From NCBI GenBank assembly GCA_017541665.1, contig JAFXYP010000025.1, forward strand, positions 1-64,000: a stretch of 64,000 nucleotides of DNA. The letters are read 5' to 3'. The position numbers and the translations under genes were made by a program. Origin of the DNA: Lentisphaeria bacterium. Its GTDB lineage: Bacteria > Verrucomicrobiota > Lentisphaeria > Victivallales > UBA1829. The notes beneath the pieces are model-generated. The model did no database searches. It was not told the DNA's origin and saw nothing but the letters and a program-made list of their open reading frames with translations. Below, piece after piece: positions 43,617 to 54,589 of the stretch (its first letter is position 1; each line of letters opens with the position of its first letter).

Positions 43617-44525
43617 ATGCTGGATGACAGAGACTATATGAGGCAGAGGCCCGACAATAAAACACTGGAAGGACGGAAGTGCGTCCTGGTGCTGATCGCG
43701 GTGAATGTGGCGGTATATCTCTTTTCGATCGCGCAGCCGCAGCTCGCCGTCGACTTGCTCTGGCTGAACCCGGACCAGTTTCGCGGCGGGATGTTCTGGC
43801 AGCCGCTGACCGCGATGTTCATGCACGGCGGATTCACGCATATCCTGTTCAATATGTGGGGACTGTACATCTTTGGCGGCATTGTGGCGCCCCGGCTCGG
43901 CGGCAAGGGCTTCCTCGCCCTCTACATGGCGACGGGCCTGCTCGGCAACCTGGTTTGGCTGGCGGCATCGTGGAACAGTCCGGCGATCCTCTGCGGCGCG
44001 AGCGGCGCAGTCATGGCCGTGACCGCGGCGGCTGCCGTCATGGCGCCGGAGACGCCGATGCTCCTCTTCTTCATTCCGTTCCCGATCAAGCTCAAGACCG
44101 TGGCGATCGTCTTTTTCGCGCTGGAGATCGTTCTGGAGATCACCAATAAGCAGCCCGGCGTGGCGAACCTGGTCCACATCGTCGGCTTCGTTACCGGCTA
44201 CCTCTTCATCAAGCTCTTCTTCCGCCGCGAAATGCTCTGGGACCCGCTGAACCCCCTCGTCGGACACCGCGGATACCGTCCGTCTCCGCCCCGGAACGAC
44301 GGCGGTTCCGCTTCCGGCTGGACCTACCGCCGCAGCCCGGACCGCGATTCCGACTACGGCCCGAACTTCAGCACGGGCTCCGACTACGGATACAACAGCA
44401 CGCGCGTCTCCCAGCGCGAGCTGGACTACCTGCTCGACAAGATATCCCGCACCGGCATCAACAGCCTGACCGAACAGGAGCTCCAGCGCCTGAAGCAGGC
44501 CCGCGAGGAAATGCGCCGGTCCTGA
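43617..44525 (+). CDS. Rhomboid-family intramembrane serine protease
   Basis: 302 residues. About six transmembrane helices. The catalytic dyad is S129 in LCGASGAV and H187 in LVHIVGFVTG; FMHGGFTHILFNMWGLYIFG is the conserved helix-2 region. The C-terminal about 85 residues are a polar tail rich in Arg, Asp, Ser and Tyr, ending in a helical hairpin (RELDYLLDKISRTG, LTEQELQRLKQAREEMRR). AGGAGAAG precedes the ATG. Substrates unknown. Confidence 0.9.
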   Translation: MLDDRDYMRQRPDNKTLEGRKCVLVLIAVNVAVYLFSIAQPQLAVDLLWLNPDQFRGGMFWQPLTAMFMHGGFTHILFNMWGLYIFGGIVAPRLGGKGFLALYMATGLLGNLVWLAASWNSPAILCGASGAVMAVTAAAAVMAPETPMLLFFIPFPIKLKTVAIVFFALEIVLEITNKQPGVANLVHIVGFVTGYLFIKLFFRREMLWDPLNPLVGHRGYRPSPPRNDGGSASGWTYRRSPDRDSDYGPNFSTGSDYGYNSTRVSQRELDYLLDKISRTGINSLTEQELQRLKQAREEMRRS

Positions 44526-44592
44526 CCTCATATGCCGCACGGAATGCGATCCTCCCCACCCCATCCCCGATTCACACCGAAAGGAACTCCAC

Positions 44593-46059
44593 ATGAAAAT
44601 CCTATGGGTCACAAGCGAAGCGATCCCCTACGCCAAAACAGGTGGCCTCGCCGACGTCTCCGGCGCGCTGCCGGACGCCCTCGCAAAACGCGGGCACCAG
44701 GTCACGGTCTTCATGCCGTACTACCGCCAGCAGATGGGGAAGCTGAGCCTCAAATTCGACGAACGCCTCGATCTCATCGGTGTGCCGTTCGGCCCCGGCA
44801 TGGAGTGGGCGGGCGTCAACATCCTGAAGATCAACGACAACCTCAAGTTCATGTTTCTGGAGTACGACCGCTTCTTCGACCGGCCGCGCCTCTATGACTG
44901 GGATGGCAGGGAATACGGCGACAACGCCGAGCGGTTTGCGTTCTTCTGCCGCGCCGCCATGGAGGTCGCCGTGCTCCGCAAGCTCAACCCGGACATCCTG
45001 CACGTGAACGACTGGCATGCCGCCCTGTGCAGCGTGTACCTGAAGAGCGACTACTACCGCACGCTTCCGGCGTTCCAGAACTGCCGGAGCGCGCTCACGA
45101 TCCACAACATCGGGTACCAGGGGATCTTCCCGAAGGACAAGCTGTACTGGACCGGGCTCGGCTGGGACTACTTCAACTACACCTGCCTCGAGTTCCACGA
45201 CTGCATCAACTACCTGCACGGCGGCATCATGACCTCCGACATGGTGAACGCTGTCAGCCCGACCTACGCGTCCGAGATCCTCTCCCCCGAATACGGCTTC
45301 GGGCTCGACGCCTCGCTCCGGCACGTCGCCGCGCGCGGCAGGCTCCGCGGCATCCTGAACGGCATCGACGTGGACGAGTGGGACCCCTCGAAGGACAAGA
45401 TGCTTCCCGCCACGTTCACGCCCGACGACCTCTCCGGCAAGGCGGCATGCAAGGCGGCCCTGCAGGCGCAGTTCGGCCTGAAGCAGGATCCCGATGTGCC
45501 GCTTTTCGCCACGATCTCGCGGTTCGCCGAACAGAAGGGGCTGGACGTCTTCGCGCGCGGCCTCGAATACCTCGCCCAGAACTTCGATATGCAGTTCGTG
45601 GTGATCGGCAGCGGCGACATGTACCTGGAGAACTGGTTCCGCTACCTCGCCGGGAAATTCCCCGGCAAGATCGGCGTGTACATCGGATACGCCAGCCAGG
45701 CCACCGCGCACCTCACGGAGGCAGGCGCGGACTTTTTCGTCATGCCGTCCCGCTACGAGCCGTGCGGACTCAACCAGATGTACAGCATGCGCTACGGCAC
45801 GCTGCCGGTCGTCCGCAGCACGGGCGGCCTCGCCGATACTGTGATCAACCTCGCCGACGACAAGGCCCCCGCGACCGGATTCGTCTTCTGGGACCTGAAT
45901 TCCATGGCGCTCAATAACACGATCACCTGGGCGGCGAACGTGCGCAAGAGCAAACCCGCGGTCTTCCGCAAGATGATCCGCCGCGCCATGACCACGGACT
46001 TCTCCTGGAACCGCACCGCCGGAAACTACGAGCGGATGTACGCTGATGCGCACCAGTGA
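44593..46059 (+). CDS. glgA: Glycogen synthase (ADP-glucose type)
   Basis: 488 residues, usual length. Adds glucose from ADP-glucose to glycogen (GT5). ADP-glucose loop YAKTGGLADV (K15), then LHVNDWHAAL, TIHNIGYQG, NGIDVDEWDP and the acceptor-side MPSRYEPCGLNQMYSMRYG. AAAGGAACT precedes the ATG. The end overlaps queA by 14 nt. Confidence 0.95.
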   Translation: MKILWVTSEAIPYAKTGGLADVSGALPDALAKRGHQVTVFMPYYRQQMGKLSLKFDERLDLIGVPFGPGMEWAGVNILKINDNLKFMFLEYDRFFDRPRLYDWDGREYGDNAERFAFFCRAAMEVAVLRKLNPDILHVNDWHAALCSVYLKSDYYRTLPAFQNCRSALTIHNIGYQGIFPKDKLYWTGLGWDYFNYTCLEFHDCINYLHGGIMTSDMVNAVSPTYASEILSPEYGFGLDASLRHVAARGRLRGILNGIDVDEWDPSKDKMLPATFTPDDLSGKAACKAALQAQFGLKQDPDVPLFATISRFAEQKGLDVFARGLEYLAQNFDMQFVVIGSGDMYLENWFRYLAGKFPGKIGVYIGYASQATAHLTEAGADFFVMPSRYEPCGLNQMYSMRYGTLPVVRSTGGLADTVINLADDKAPATGFVFWDLNSMALNNTITWAANVRKSKPAVFRKMIRRAMTTDFSWNRTAGNYERMYADAHQ

Positions 46060-47098
46060 TTTCGACTACGAACTGCCCGAGGAGCTGATCGCGCAGGAGC
46101 CTTCGCAGGTGCGCGGTGCGGACCGTATGCTCGTGCTCGATCCGGCCACGTCGGACGTCTCGATCGGGATGTTCGAATCGCTCCCGGACCATCTGCGGCC
46201 GGGCGACGCGATCGTGCTGAACAACACCCGCGTGATCCCGGCACGGATGTTCGCGCGGAAGGAATCCACCGGTGCGGAAGTCGAGCTTTTCTACTTGAAC
46301 CCCGACACGGAAGGCCGCTGGATCTGCCTGGCGCGCGGCGCGAAACGCCTGAAGGAAGGCACCGTGCTGCGCCTGCGGACCTCCGCCGGCGAACTCTCCC
46401 CGTACAGCGTCACGGTGGCCGGGAAGCTCCCGGACGGCTCATGCGTGATCGAGCTCACCGGCAGCGACCCGCAGGAGGTCTTCGCCGCCTGCGGACACCT
46501 CCCCCTGCCGCCGTACATCAAGCGTCCCGACCAGCCGCTCGACAGCGACCGATACCAGACCATTTACGCGCAGTGCAAGGGCGCTGTCGCCGCGCCGACC
46601 GCCGGGCTGCATTTCACCGAAAAGACGTTCGCTGCGCTGAAGGAAAAGGGCGTCGAGCGGATCGAGCTCACGCTCCACGTCGGCGCGGGCACGTTCAAGC
46701 CCGTGTCCGAGGAGAACATCGAGGACCACCCGATGCACGCGGAGTATTTCGTCTTTCCGCCGGAGGCCGCCGACCGCCTGAACCGCGTCCGCGCCGCCGG
46801 CGGCCGCATCCTCGCCGTCGGCACCACCTCGCTCCGCACGCTCGAATCCTGCGTGGACGGGCACGGCGTCTTCACCCCGCGCACCGGCGAGACGTCCATC
46901 TACATCTACCCGCCGTACCGGATCAAGTCCGCCGATATGCTCCTCACCAATTTCCACCTGCCGAAAAGCACGCTTCTCATGCTCGTTTCGGCATTTGCCG
47001 GCATGGAGCCGGTCCGCAAGGCATACCGCATCGCCGTGCAGGAGCGCATGAGGTTCTTCAGCTACGGCGACTGCATGCTGATCACCGGGCGCATCTGA
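46046..47098 (+). CDS. queA: S-adenosylmethionine:tRNA ribosyltransferase-isomerase
   Basis: 350 residues. Makes epoxyqueuosine in tRNA wobble position 34. Landmarks: FDYELPEELIAQEP, LNNTRVIPARMF, GAVAAPTAGLHFT, LHVGAGTFKPV and TNFHLPKSTLLMLVSAFAG. Its start lies inside the glgA end, so translation is probably coupled. It is followed by the uvrC gene 27 nt later. Confidence 0.95.
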   Translation: MRTSDFDYELPEELIAQEPSQVRGADRMLVLDPATSDVSIGMFESLPDHLRPGDAIVLNNTRVIPARMFARKESTGAEVELFYLNPDTEGRWICLARGAKRLKEGTVLRLRTSAGELSPYSVTVAGKLPDGSCVIELTGSDPQEVFAACGHLPLPPYIKRPDQPLDSDRYQTIYAQCKGAVAAPTAGLHFTEKTFAALKEKGVERIELTLHVGAGTFKPVSEENIEDHPMHAEYFVFPPEAADRLNRVRAAGGRILAVGTTSLRTLESCVDGHGVFTPRTGETSIYIYPPYRIKSADMLLTNFHLPKSTLLMLVSAFAGMEPVRKAYRIAVQERMRFFSYGDCMLITGRI

Positions 47099-47125
47099 AG
47101 GGCGCATAGGAGGACGGAGGCGCAC

Positions 47126-48622
47126 ATGTCGAAGCTGCATCCCGAGTTCAGTCCGTCGGACATCCCGGACAAGCCGGGCTGCTACATCTACCGCGACCGC
47201 TTCGGCACGGTCATCTACGTTGGCAAGGCGGCGAACCTGAGGCGGCGCATGAGCCAGTATTTCCAGGACTCGCGCATCCGCACCGCCGACCCGAAGCTTC
47301 GTTCGCTGATCCACTCCATCGCCACCTGGGAGACCGTCACGGTCCGCACGGAGGACGAGGCGCTGATCCTCGAATCCCGCCTCATCAAGGAGTACGCGCC
47401 GCACTACAACGTCCTGATGCGCGACGACAAGCGCTACCTGATGCTGAAGATCGACCCCGCCGAGACCTTCCCCCGTCTCCGGTTCGCCCGCCTCAAGAAG
47501 GACGATTCCTGCCTCTATTTCGGGCCGTTTCCGAAGGGCGGCGCGCTCCACCTCACCGCCGACTTCCTCGTGCGGCATTTCGGCATCCGCGTGTGCCGCT
47601 GCGCCGAGCCGGGGCCGGAGGACCGCGCGCACTGCCTGGCGGGGACCGTCCGCGACTGCTGCCGCCCGTGCGTGGGCGAGGTGACGAAGGAGGAGTACGA
47701 CGAACGCGTGAAGAAGCTCATCGACGTGCTGAACGGGCACATCGGCGAGGTCGCCGCGATCCTGAAGCAGCGCATGGCGGAGGCCGCCTCGAAACAGCAG
47801 TTCGAGAAGGCCGCCAACCTCCGCGACGTGGCGGACAACCTCGACTGCCTCTACGCCGGCCGCCGCCGCAACCTCGCAAACGTGCGGATCCCGTCGCTTT
47901 CCACGGGACCCGATGCCGTGCGCGAGCTCGGCGAGGAGCTGTGCCTCCCCGTCATGCCCGACAACATCGAGTGTTTCGACATCTCGAACATCTCCGGCAC
48001 GCTCGCCGTCGCCAGCATGGTGCACTTCACCGGCGGCCGCCCGGACAAGAAGAAATACCGCCGGTTCCGCATCCGCACCGTCGAGGGGCCGAACGACTTC
48101 GCCATGATGAAGGAGGCCGTCACGCGTCATTTCACCCGCCTCATGGACGAGGGGCGCCCGCTGCCCGACCTGCTCATGGTCGACGGCGGCAAGGGCCAGC
48201 TCTCCAGTGCGATCGACGCGCTTGCCGCCATCCGCTGCCCGCCGTTCCCCGTGATCGGCCTTGCGAAAAAGCACGAGGAGGTCTTCATCCCCGGCGAATC
48301 CGAGTCCATCCGGCTGCCGCTGGACAGCGCCGCGGTCAAGCTCCTGCAGGCCGTCCGCGACGAGGCGCACCGGTTCGCCATCACGTACCATCGCGAGCTT
48401 CGGCTGAAGACCATCCGCGACTCCCTGCTCGACGAGATCGAGGGCATCGGCGAGGCGAGAAAGGCCGCGCTCCTGCGGGAATTCGGCTCCGTCCGCGCGC
48501 TCCGAAACGCCACGCCGGAGGAGATCGCCGCCCGCGTGAACGGCATCGGGATCGAGTTCGCGCGCACCATCTGCGACTACCTCGCAAAGCACGCCGCCGA
48601 CGGCTCGGTCGATCCGCTGTGA
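47126..48622 (+). CDS. uvrC: UvrC-type excinuclease, short form
   Basis: 498 residues. Makes the dual incisions in nucleotide excision repair. GIY-YIG domain (PGCYIYRDRFGTVIYVGKA), UVR domain (KQQFEKAANLRDVADNLD), RNase H-like nuclease (IECFDISNISG, DGGKGQLSSAIDAL) and C-terminal HhH motifs (LLDEIEGIGEARKAALL). It is about 100 residues shorter than usual because the segment between the UVR and RNase H domains is largely missing. GGAGG precedes the ATG. Confidence 0.92.
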   Translation: MSKLHPEFSPSDIPDKPGCYIYRDRFGTVIYVGKAANLRRRMSQYFQDSRIRTADPKLRSLIHSIATWETVTVRTEDEALILESRLIKEYAPHYNVLMRDDKRYLMLKIDPAETFPRLRFARLKKDDSCLYFGPFPKGGALHLTADFLVRHFGIRVCRCAEPGPEDRAHCLAGTVRDCCRPCVGEVTKEEYDERVKKLIDVLNGHIGEVAAILKQRMAEAASKQQFEKAANLRDVADNLDCLYAGRRRNLANVRIPSLSTGPDAVRELGEELCLPVMPDNIECFDISNISGTLAVASMVHFTGGRPDKKKYRRFRIRTVEGPNDFAMMKEAVTRHFTRLMDEGRPLPDLLMVDGGKGQLSSAIDALAAIRCPPFPVIGLAKKHEEVFIPGESESIRLPLDSAAVKLLQAVRDEAHRFAITYHRELRLKTIRDSLLDEIEGIGEARKAALLREFGSVRALRNATPEEIAARVNGIGIEFARTICDYLAKHAADGSVDPL

Positions 48623-48635
48623 TTTCAGCGGCGGC

Positions 48636-50639
48636 CTACTGCTTCTTCACGACCTGGAACAGCGCGCACAGGTCATCCCGGTACAGCAGCCGGAACCGGT
48701 CCGGCCGAGCCGCCGCCATCCGGTATTCCCAGGCGGGATCCGGCAGGCGTTCCGGTTCGTCTCTGAACTCGACGTAGAGATAGTCCGCCCCGGCCGCGTC
48801 CAGGCGCGCGATCCATTCTTCCGCCCCGACCGGGTCCGATCGCATTTCCGCCAGCGAGCCGAATTCGTGCGGATGCAGCGAGTTCTTCCTGTTGATCGGG
48901 ATCGCGACGGCGCGGCTGCCGGGGCTGTCCTCCATGAATCCGTAGGAGAACATCGTCCCGTTCACCGCCGTCGTCTTCGGACCTTCCTGTTCCGACGCCT
49001 GCGTCACCTGACGGATGCACTCCGCCCGACCCGGCCCGAACACCAGCACGTTGCCGTGTTCGCGCACCTCGGAATCCGTCTCGCGGAGCGTGGAGACGAA
49101 GGAACCGGCGAGGAGGAACAGCGCCGCCGCGGCAAAGGCTCCCGGGCGCGCCCATTTTTCAGGGAAGAACATCAGCATGACGCCGAAAATCGGAGTCGCG
49201 ACGTACCCGTACGAGGCGGTGACGGGGGAAACGTAGACCGCAAGAAGCACGGCGAGGATCACGGCCGGGAACGCCCGGGGGAAGCGTTCCGCTGCGGGGT
49301 TCAGCGCGACCGGCAGCAGCAGGGAGCACACCATGATCCACGGGATGTATTGCCGCGCCTGCGCGATGGCGGGGTAGACCGTGAGCTGGACCGCGAACAT
49401 GGCGAGCAGGATCGCGGACAGGATGATCGCCGGGGCGCGTTCTTTCATTTTTTTGTTCAGTGCCGCAACGATCAGCACGGCGAATGGCGTCAGCCCCCAC
49501 AGGATCCCGCTCGGGATGTTCAGTCCCCACGATCCGCCGCGGAAGAAAAAGTCCCATGCGTCCTTCGTGAACCCGACCGCGCTGCGTTCGAACTCCAGCC
49601 CGGCGGTGAAGAGCGGCGGCAGGCGCACCGGGTAGAACGGATTGCCGGTGACGATCCAGCTCCGCAGGTAGAACGGCGCGGCCGCGACGACCGCCGCGAC
49701 CGCGGACACCGCGACGCATTTTCGGGCTTCGCGGTCCCGGCAGAAGAACCATGCCATCACGGTCAAAGCGAGGATCGGAGAAAGCATAAGTCCGGTGAGC
49801 TTGATCGAGGCGGCGATCCCGAGCAGGATCCCCGCGCCCAGGCACGACGGCGCATGGCGGCGGGACGCCCCGGTGCACAGCAGCGCGAGCCCGGCGGTCA
49901 GGATGCTCCCGTTCAGCACGTCCGTGTATGCCATCGCCGCGTTGCCGAAGAGCATGCTGGTGAACATCGCGAGCGCGGCGGACGCCAGGGACGCCGTTTC
50001 CGACGCGCCGAAGAACCGCCCGAGCACGTACACCGCCGCGGCGTTCAGTGCCAGCGCGGCGGGCTGCAGCAGGCACGCGAAATCCGCGTTCTGCGCCGGG
50101 GCCATCAGGAATCCGAACAGCATTTCCCCGTAGGCCGGATAGTATTCGCACGTGTAGCCCGGCACCGGTACATACGCCATGCTGCCGTTCTCCAGCCACA
50201 TCGCCGGGAAATACAGGTGGTAGAAATAGGTGTCCGTCCCGAGGTGTCCCATCAGGCACGACAGCATCAGGATCGCGGTCCCGCACAGCAGCATCCCGAG
50301 GAAGAATTTCCCGCTTCGTCCGAGCGTCGGGGCAGGGTGTGGCACGGTATTTTTATCCGCGGTTTCGGGCTGCATCCATTTCCGCGAAACCCCGTACAGA
50401 CCGCCTGACAGCACCAGGCAGCAGGCGATGACGGAGGGACCCGACAGACAGCCGAACATCCCCGGGATGCCGAACGACGCCAGCATCAGCGCCAGGCCGT
50501 ACGAGGCCGCGAGCAGGATGCGTTCGGGGACGCCGGGCCCTGCCGGCCGGGCGGCATGCCACGACACGAGCGCGGGCACCGAAATGAACGCGGCGGTCAG
50601 CAGGAACGCCAAAAGTTTGTAGAGATAAACCAGCAGCAT
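48636..50639 (-). CDS. Polytopic membrane glycosyltransferase-like protein
   Basis: 667 residues with many transmembrane helices and an extracytoplasmic C-terminal domain. An acidic first-loop motif GTDTYFYHLYFPAMWLENG resembles the catalytic loop of GT-C enzymes such as GT39/ArnT types. It would move sugars from a lipid carrier onto an envelope acceptor. Donor and acceptor are unknown. It converges on uvrC with 13 nt between stops, and is transcribed away from the Nif11 gene. Confidence 0.75.
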   Translation of the reverse strand: MLLVYLYKLLAFLLTAAFISVPALVSWHAARPAGPGVPERILLAASYGLALMLASFGIPGMFGCLSGPSVIACCLVLSGGLYGVSRKWMQPETADKNTVPHPAPTLGRSGKFFLGMLLCGTAILMLSCLMGHLGTDTYFYHLYFPAMWLENGSMAYVPVPGYTCEYYPAYGEMLFGFLMAPAQNADFACLLQPAALALNAAAVYVLGRFFGASETASLASAALAMFTSMLFGNAAMAYTDVLNGSILTAGLALLCTGASRRHAPSCLGAGILLGIAASIKLTGLMLSPILALTVMAWFFCRDREARKCVAVSAVAAVVAAAPFYLRSWIVTGNPFYPVRLPPLFTAGLEFERSAVGFTKDAWDFFFRGGSWGLNIPSGILWGLTPFAVLIVAALNKKMKERAPAIILSAILLAMFAVQLTVYPAIAQARQYIPWIMVCSLLLPVALNPAAERFPRAFPAVILAVLLAVYVSPVTASYGYVATPIFGVMLMFFPEKWARPGAFAAAALFLLAGSFVSTLRETDSEVREHGNVLVFGPGRAECIRQVTQASEQEGPKTTAVNGTMFSYGFMEDSPGSRAVAIPINRKNSLHPHEFGSLAEMRSDPVGAEEWIARLDAAGADYLYVEFRDEPERLPDPAWEYRMAAARPDRFRLLYRDDLCALFQVVKKQ

Positions 50640-50733
50640 GGGGTCGTCTGTTTCTCACAGGTTCGCGCAAAAGCGGGAGGTCGGTCTGTCCCCGACTTCG
50701 CGGTCGAACGGCGTCGCCGGGGGAATCGTTGAT

Positions 50734-50762
50734 ACTATAATCCGGCAGGGGACTCTTTTCAA
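50734..50762 (-). promoter_or_regulatory. Promoter of the membrane glycosyltransferase gene
   Basis: On the minus strand TTGAAA (50762-50757), 17-nt spacer, TATAGT (50739-50734). Confidence 0.75.
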
Positions 50763-50885
50763 GCGGATCGCGTCGTCCGGTCCGTTTTTTCGGCTTTTTT
50801 CCTTTCCGCGTTTCCTCCGCATCCGCCGAATCCTGTTCATGTCATTGTTTCTTTCATTTTCCGCCTCGAAAACTGCCGGCGGCGT

Positions 50886-50914
50886 TTGAAAAAACGGACA
50901 ATCCGTGCTATTGT
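50886..50914 (+). promoter_or_regulatory. Promoter of the Nif11 gene
   Basis: TTGAAA (50886-50891), 17-nt spacer, TATTGT (50909-50914). Confidence 0.6.
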
Positions 50915-50972
50915 ATCTGCACCACAACAACCGCATTCCTACGAAATTCATACGAAACGAAAGGATTTTCCC

Positions 50973-51260
50973 ATGTCCATCGAACTCGCAAAAGCATTCT
51001 GCGTCCGCCTGATGTCCGACGATGAATTCCGCGATGCCATTGGCCGCGCCGCCTCCGCCAAGGAGATCGCCGACCTCGTCGCCGCCAACAACTACACGTT
51101 CAACAAGCACGACCTCCTGAAGGTCGTCAGCGAGCTTTCCGGCAAGCAGGTCGACATGGAGCACCTCTCCGCCATGATCTGCGAGGTCTACGAGGAGGAG
51201 ATCAAGACCGAGGGCGGTTCCGCGGAAGCCGTCGTCGAGTGGCTCGCCAGCCTCCAGTAA
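50973..51260 (+). CDS. Nif11-like leader-peptide family protein
   Basis: 95 residues; AAAGGA precedes the ATG. Residues 1-50 match the Nif11 domain pattern (MSIELAKAFCVRLMSDDEFR, then NNYTFNKHDLLKVVSEL). This domain usually serves as the leader of ribosomally made, modified peptides. Here a second helical part follows, and a Gly-Gly (KTEGG) is followed by a 13-residue tail SAEAVVEWLASLQ that has no Cys. No modification enzyme or peptidase-transporter lies nearby. It is either an orphan precursor or a non-RiPP Nif11 protein. The membrane protein 25 nt downstream is probably co-transcribed. Confidence 0.75.
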   Translation: MSIELAKAFCVRLMSDDEFRDAIGRAASAKEIADLVAANNYTFNKHDLLKVVSELSGKQVDMEHLSAMICEVYEEEIKTEGGSAEAVVEWLASLQ

Positions 51261-51285
51261 CATCATCTTTCCCCCTCCGGCGGCC

Positions 51286-51864
51286 ATGTCGGCGCAAACA
51301 GACGAGGACGCGTATTCCCCGCAGGACGGAACCTCCGGCGTTCCGTTCGATCCCGCCGACTACGCCCGCAATGAAGACGAACCGTCCCCGGAATCCGAAT
51401 CCGGGGAGGAGAATTCATTTTCATCCGTCCCCCGCTGGCTTCAATGGGTAAAACGCCGCTGGCGGAACGTGCTGGTCTGGTCTTTTCTGGCCCTCCTTCT
51501 GGCACGGCTCGCCGTCGCTTTTTACTTCGCGGGATTCTGGATCGGCTACCTTCCTCAGTTCGGCGTGCTCGCGCTTCTGACCGCCGAGCTGTTCTTTTCC
51601 AGAGACCGCTGCATTTCCCTGGTTTCCTGCATTCTTCTTGTCGACAGTATCATAGCGGACGGATATCACCTGTTTATATACAGACCCGAATGGCGAAGGA
51701 TCACCTTCAACTGGCCGTATGAGGACCGTTTCCAGATCATCCTGGTGACGCTCGGGCTTATCATCGTCGTGTGGAGAGATCGGTCCGTTCCCAGGCTGGC
51801 CGCGGCCATTCCGCTCCTGGGAATTTTCCTTGTCCTCTTCTTGTTTGCGATCGCCAGCCGCTGA
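51286..51864 (+). CDS. Multi-pass membrane protein with acidic N-terminus
   Basis: 192 residues, family not recognised. The first about 55 residues are acidic and polar (DEPSPESESGEEN). A basic turn (WVKRRWRN) leads to four or five transmembrane helices (VLVWSFLALLLARLAVAFYF, IILVTLGLIIVVW, AAIPLLGIFLVLFLFAIA). No convincing ribosome binding site is present, so translation may depend on the upstream Nif11 gene. As the only linked gene it is a candidate partner of that peptide. Confidence 0.6.
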   Translation: MSAQTDEDAYSPQDGTSGVPFDPADYARNEDEPSPESESGEENSFSSVPRWLQWVKRRWRNVLVWSFLALLLARLAVAFYFAGFWIGYLPQFGVLALLTAELFFSRDRCISLVSCILLVDSIIADGYHLFIYRPEWRRITFNWPYEDRFQIILVTLGLIIVVWRDRSVPRLAAAIPLLGIFLVLFLFAIASR

Positions 51865-51929
51865 CCGGCGACGTCATGGACGAATTGTGAATTGCATGCA
51901 TTTTTTATCAAAAAACGGTGTTCAGGGGA

Positions 51930-53284
<1,355 letters not shown>

Positions 53285-53303
53285 TCCCCAGATGAAACAT
53301 CGA

Positions 53304-53330
53304 AACCACCGGTCCCGCCGGTGGTTTTTT
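53304..53330 (+). terminator. Intrinsic terminator after the esterase gene
   Basis: AACCACCGG (53304-53312) pairs perfectly with CCGGTGGTT (53318-53326) around a 5-nt loop; the T-run extends to 53330. Confidence 0.9.
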
Positions 53331-53371
53331 ATGACTAAGACAAACTCACATTATCAGGAAAGGGCGGATCG

Positions 53372-54472
53372 ATGCTGAAAGCGGGCTTGATCGGATGCGG
53401 AAACATCAGCGGGGCTTACCTGCGCAACAAGGATGCGTTCCGGCATCTTCGCGTGGTGAAATGTGCGAGCAGGCGGTACGAATCCGCCCGCGCCGCCGCG
53501 GAACGGTTCGGGCTTCAGGCGGTCACCGCCGACGAGCTCTTCCGCGACCCGGAACTCGACCTGATCCTGAACCTGACCACGCCGGACGCTCACACGGAGA
53601 TCGCCCTGCGCGCCCTGGATGCCGGGAAGCACGTCTATTCCGAGAAGCCGTTCTCGATCACGCGGGAGGATGGACGGAAGATCCTGCGCCTGGCGGCGGA
53701 AAAGGGCCTGCGGGTCGGCTGCGCGCCTGACACCTTCCTCGGCGGCGGCCATCAGACCTGCCGCAAGCTCATCGACAGCGGCGCCGCGGGGAAGATCGCC
53801 GGCGGGTGCGCCGTCATGGCGTACCGCGGTCCGGAATCCTGGCATCCGAACTCCGGGTTCTACTACCAAAAAGGCGGCGGCCCGCTCATGGACATGGGGC
53901 CGTACTACATCACGGCGATGGTCAATCTGCTCGGCCCGGTGAAACGGGTCGCCGGGTTCGGCGGCCGCGCCGTGGATCTGCGCCTCGGCCGCGATGCCAA
54001 CCTGGGCAAAACGTATCCCGTGGAGGTCGACACCCATGTCGCCGCCGTGCTGGAGTTCGTTTCCGGCGCCGTCGTCAACCTCACCATGAGCTTCGACGTC
54101 TTCCAGCTCAGCGAGCAGATGCGGAACTGCATCGAGCTGTGGGGACTTGACGGCGCGCTCCGCACGCCCGACCCGAACACGTTCGACGGCGAAATCCGGT
54201 TCGCGAACGATGCAACGGGCTCCGGCTGGGAAACGCCCGAAAACACGTTCCTCTACAACGACAACATGCGCCTGATCGGGCTTGCCGACATGGCCGCCGG
54301 GATCGAGCTCGGGCGGCCGCACCGCTGCAGCGGGGAGCTGGCGTACCATGTGACCGACGTGATGTGCTCCATCCTCGAGGCGTGCGAAACGCGGCAGGTC
54401 GTCACGCTCGAAAGCACCTGCGCCCGCCCGGCTCCCCTCCGCGAGGGGCTCGCCCCCGGCGAACTGGATTGA
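53372..54472 (+). CDS. Gfo/Idh/MocA-family dehydrogenase
   Basis: 366 residues. NAD(P)-dependent oxidoreductase acting on a sugar or cyclitol. Rossmann motif LIGCGNISGAYL at the N-terminus, then NLTTPDAHTEIALRALDAGKHVYSEKPF with the usual catalytic-site EKP. The substrate domain contains GGGPLMDMGPYYI. AGGAAAGG precedes the ATG. It stands alone between a terminator and the epimerase promoter. Confidence 0.9.
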   Translation: MLKAGLIGCGNISGAYLRNKDAFRHLRVVKCASRRYESARAAAERFGLQAVTADELFRDPELDLILNLTTPDAHTEIALRALDAGKHVYSEKPFSITREDGRKILRLAAEKGLRVGCAPDTFLGGGHQTCRKLIDSGAAGKIAGGCAVMAYRGPESWHPNSGFYYQKGGGPLMDMGPYYITAMVNLLGPVKRVAGFGGRAVDLRLGRDANLGKTYPVEVDTHVAAVLEFVSGAVVNLTMSFDVFQLSEQMRNCIELWGLDGALRTPDPNTFDGEIRFANDATGSGWETPENTFLYNDNMRLIGLADMAAGIELGRPHRCSGELAYHVTDVMCSILEACETRQVVTLESTCARPAPLREGLAPGELD

Positions 54473-54589
54473 ATGTGCTTCCCCCAGGCGGGAAGTCTGT
54501 CCGCCGCGGAAGGTTGCCGTCGCGGATAAAACAGTGCCTTCCGAGCTTCGCGCCAAACGGCATCCGCTGCGAAATGTGATGCCGTCCGC

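Larger units (their letters stand above)
50640..50972. other. Divergent promoter region between glycosyltransferase and Nif11 genes
   Basis: 333 nt without a gene. It holds the minus promoter at 50734-50762, a T/C-rich tract near 50785-50870 and the plus promoter at 50886-50914. Confidence 0.55.
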
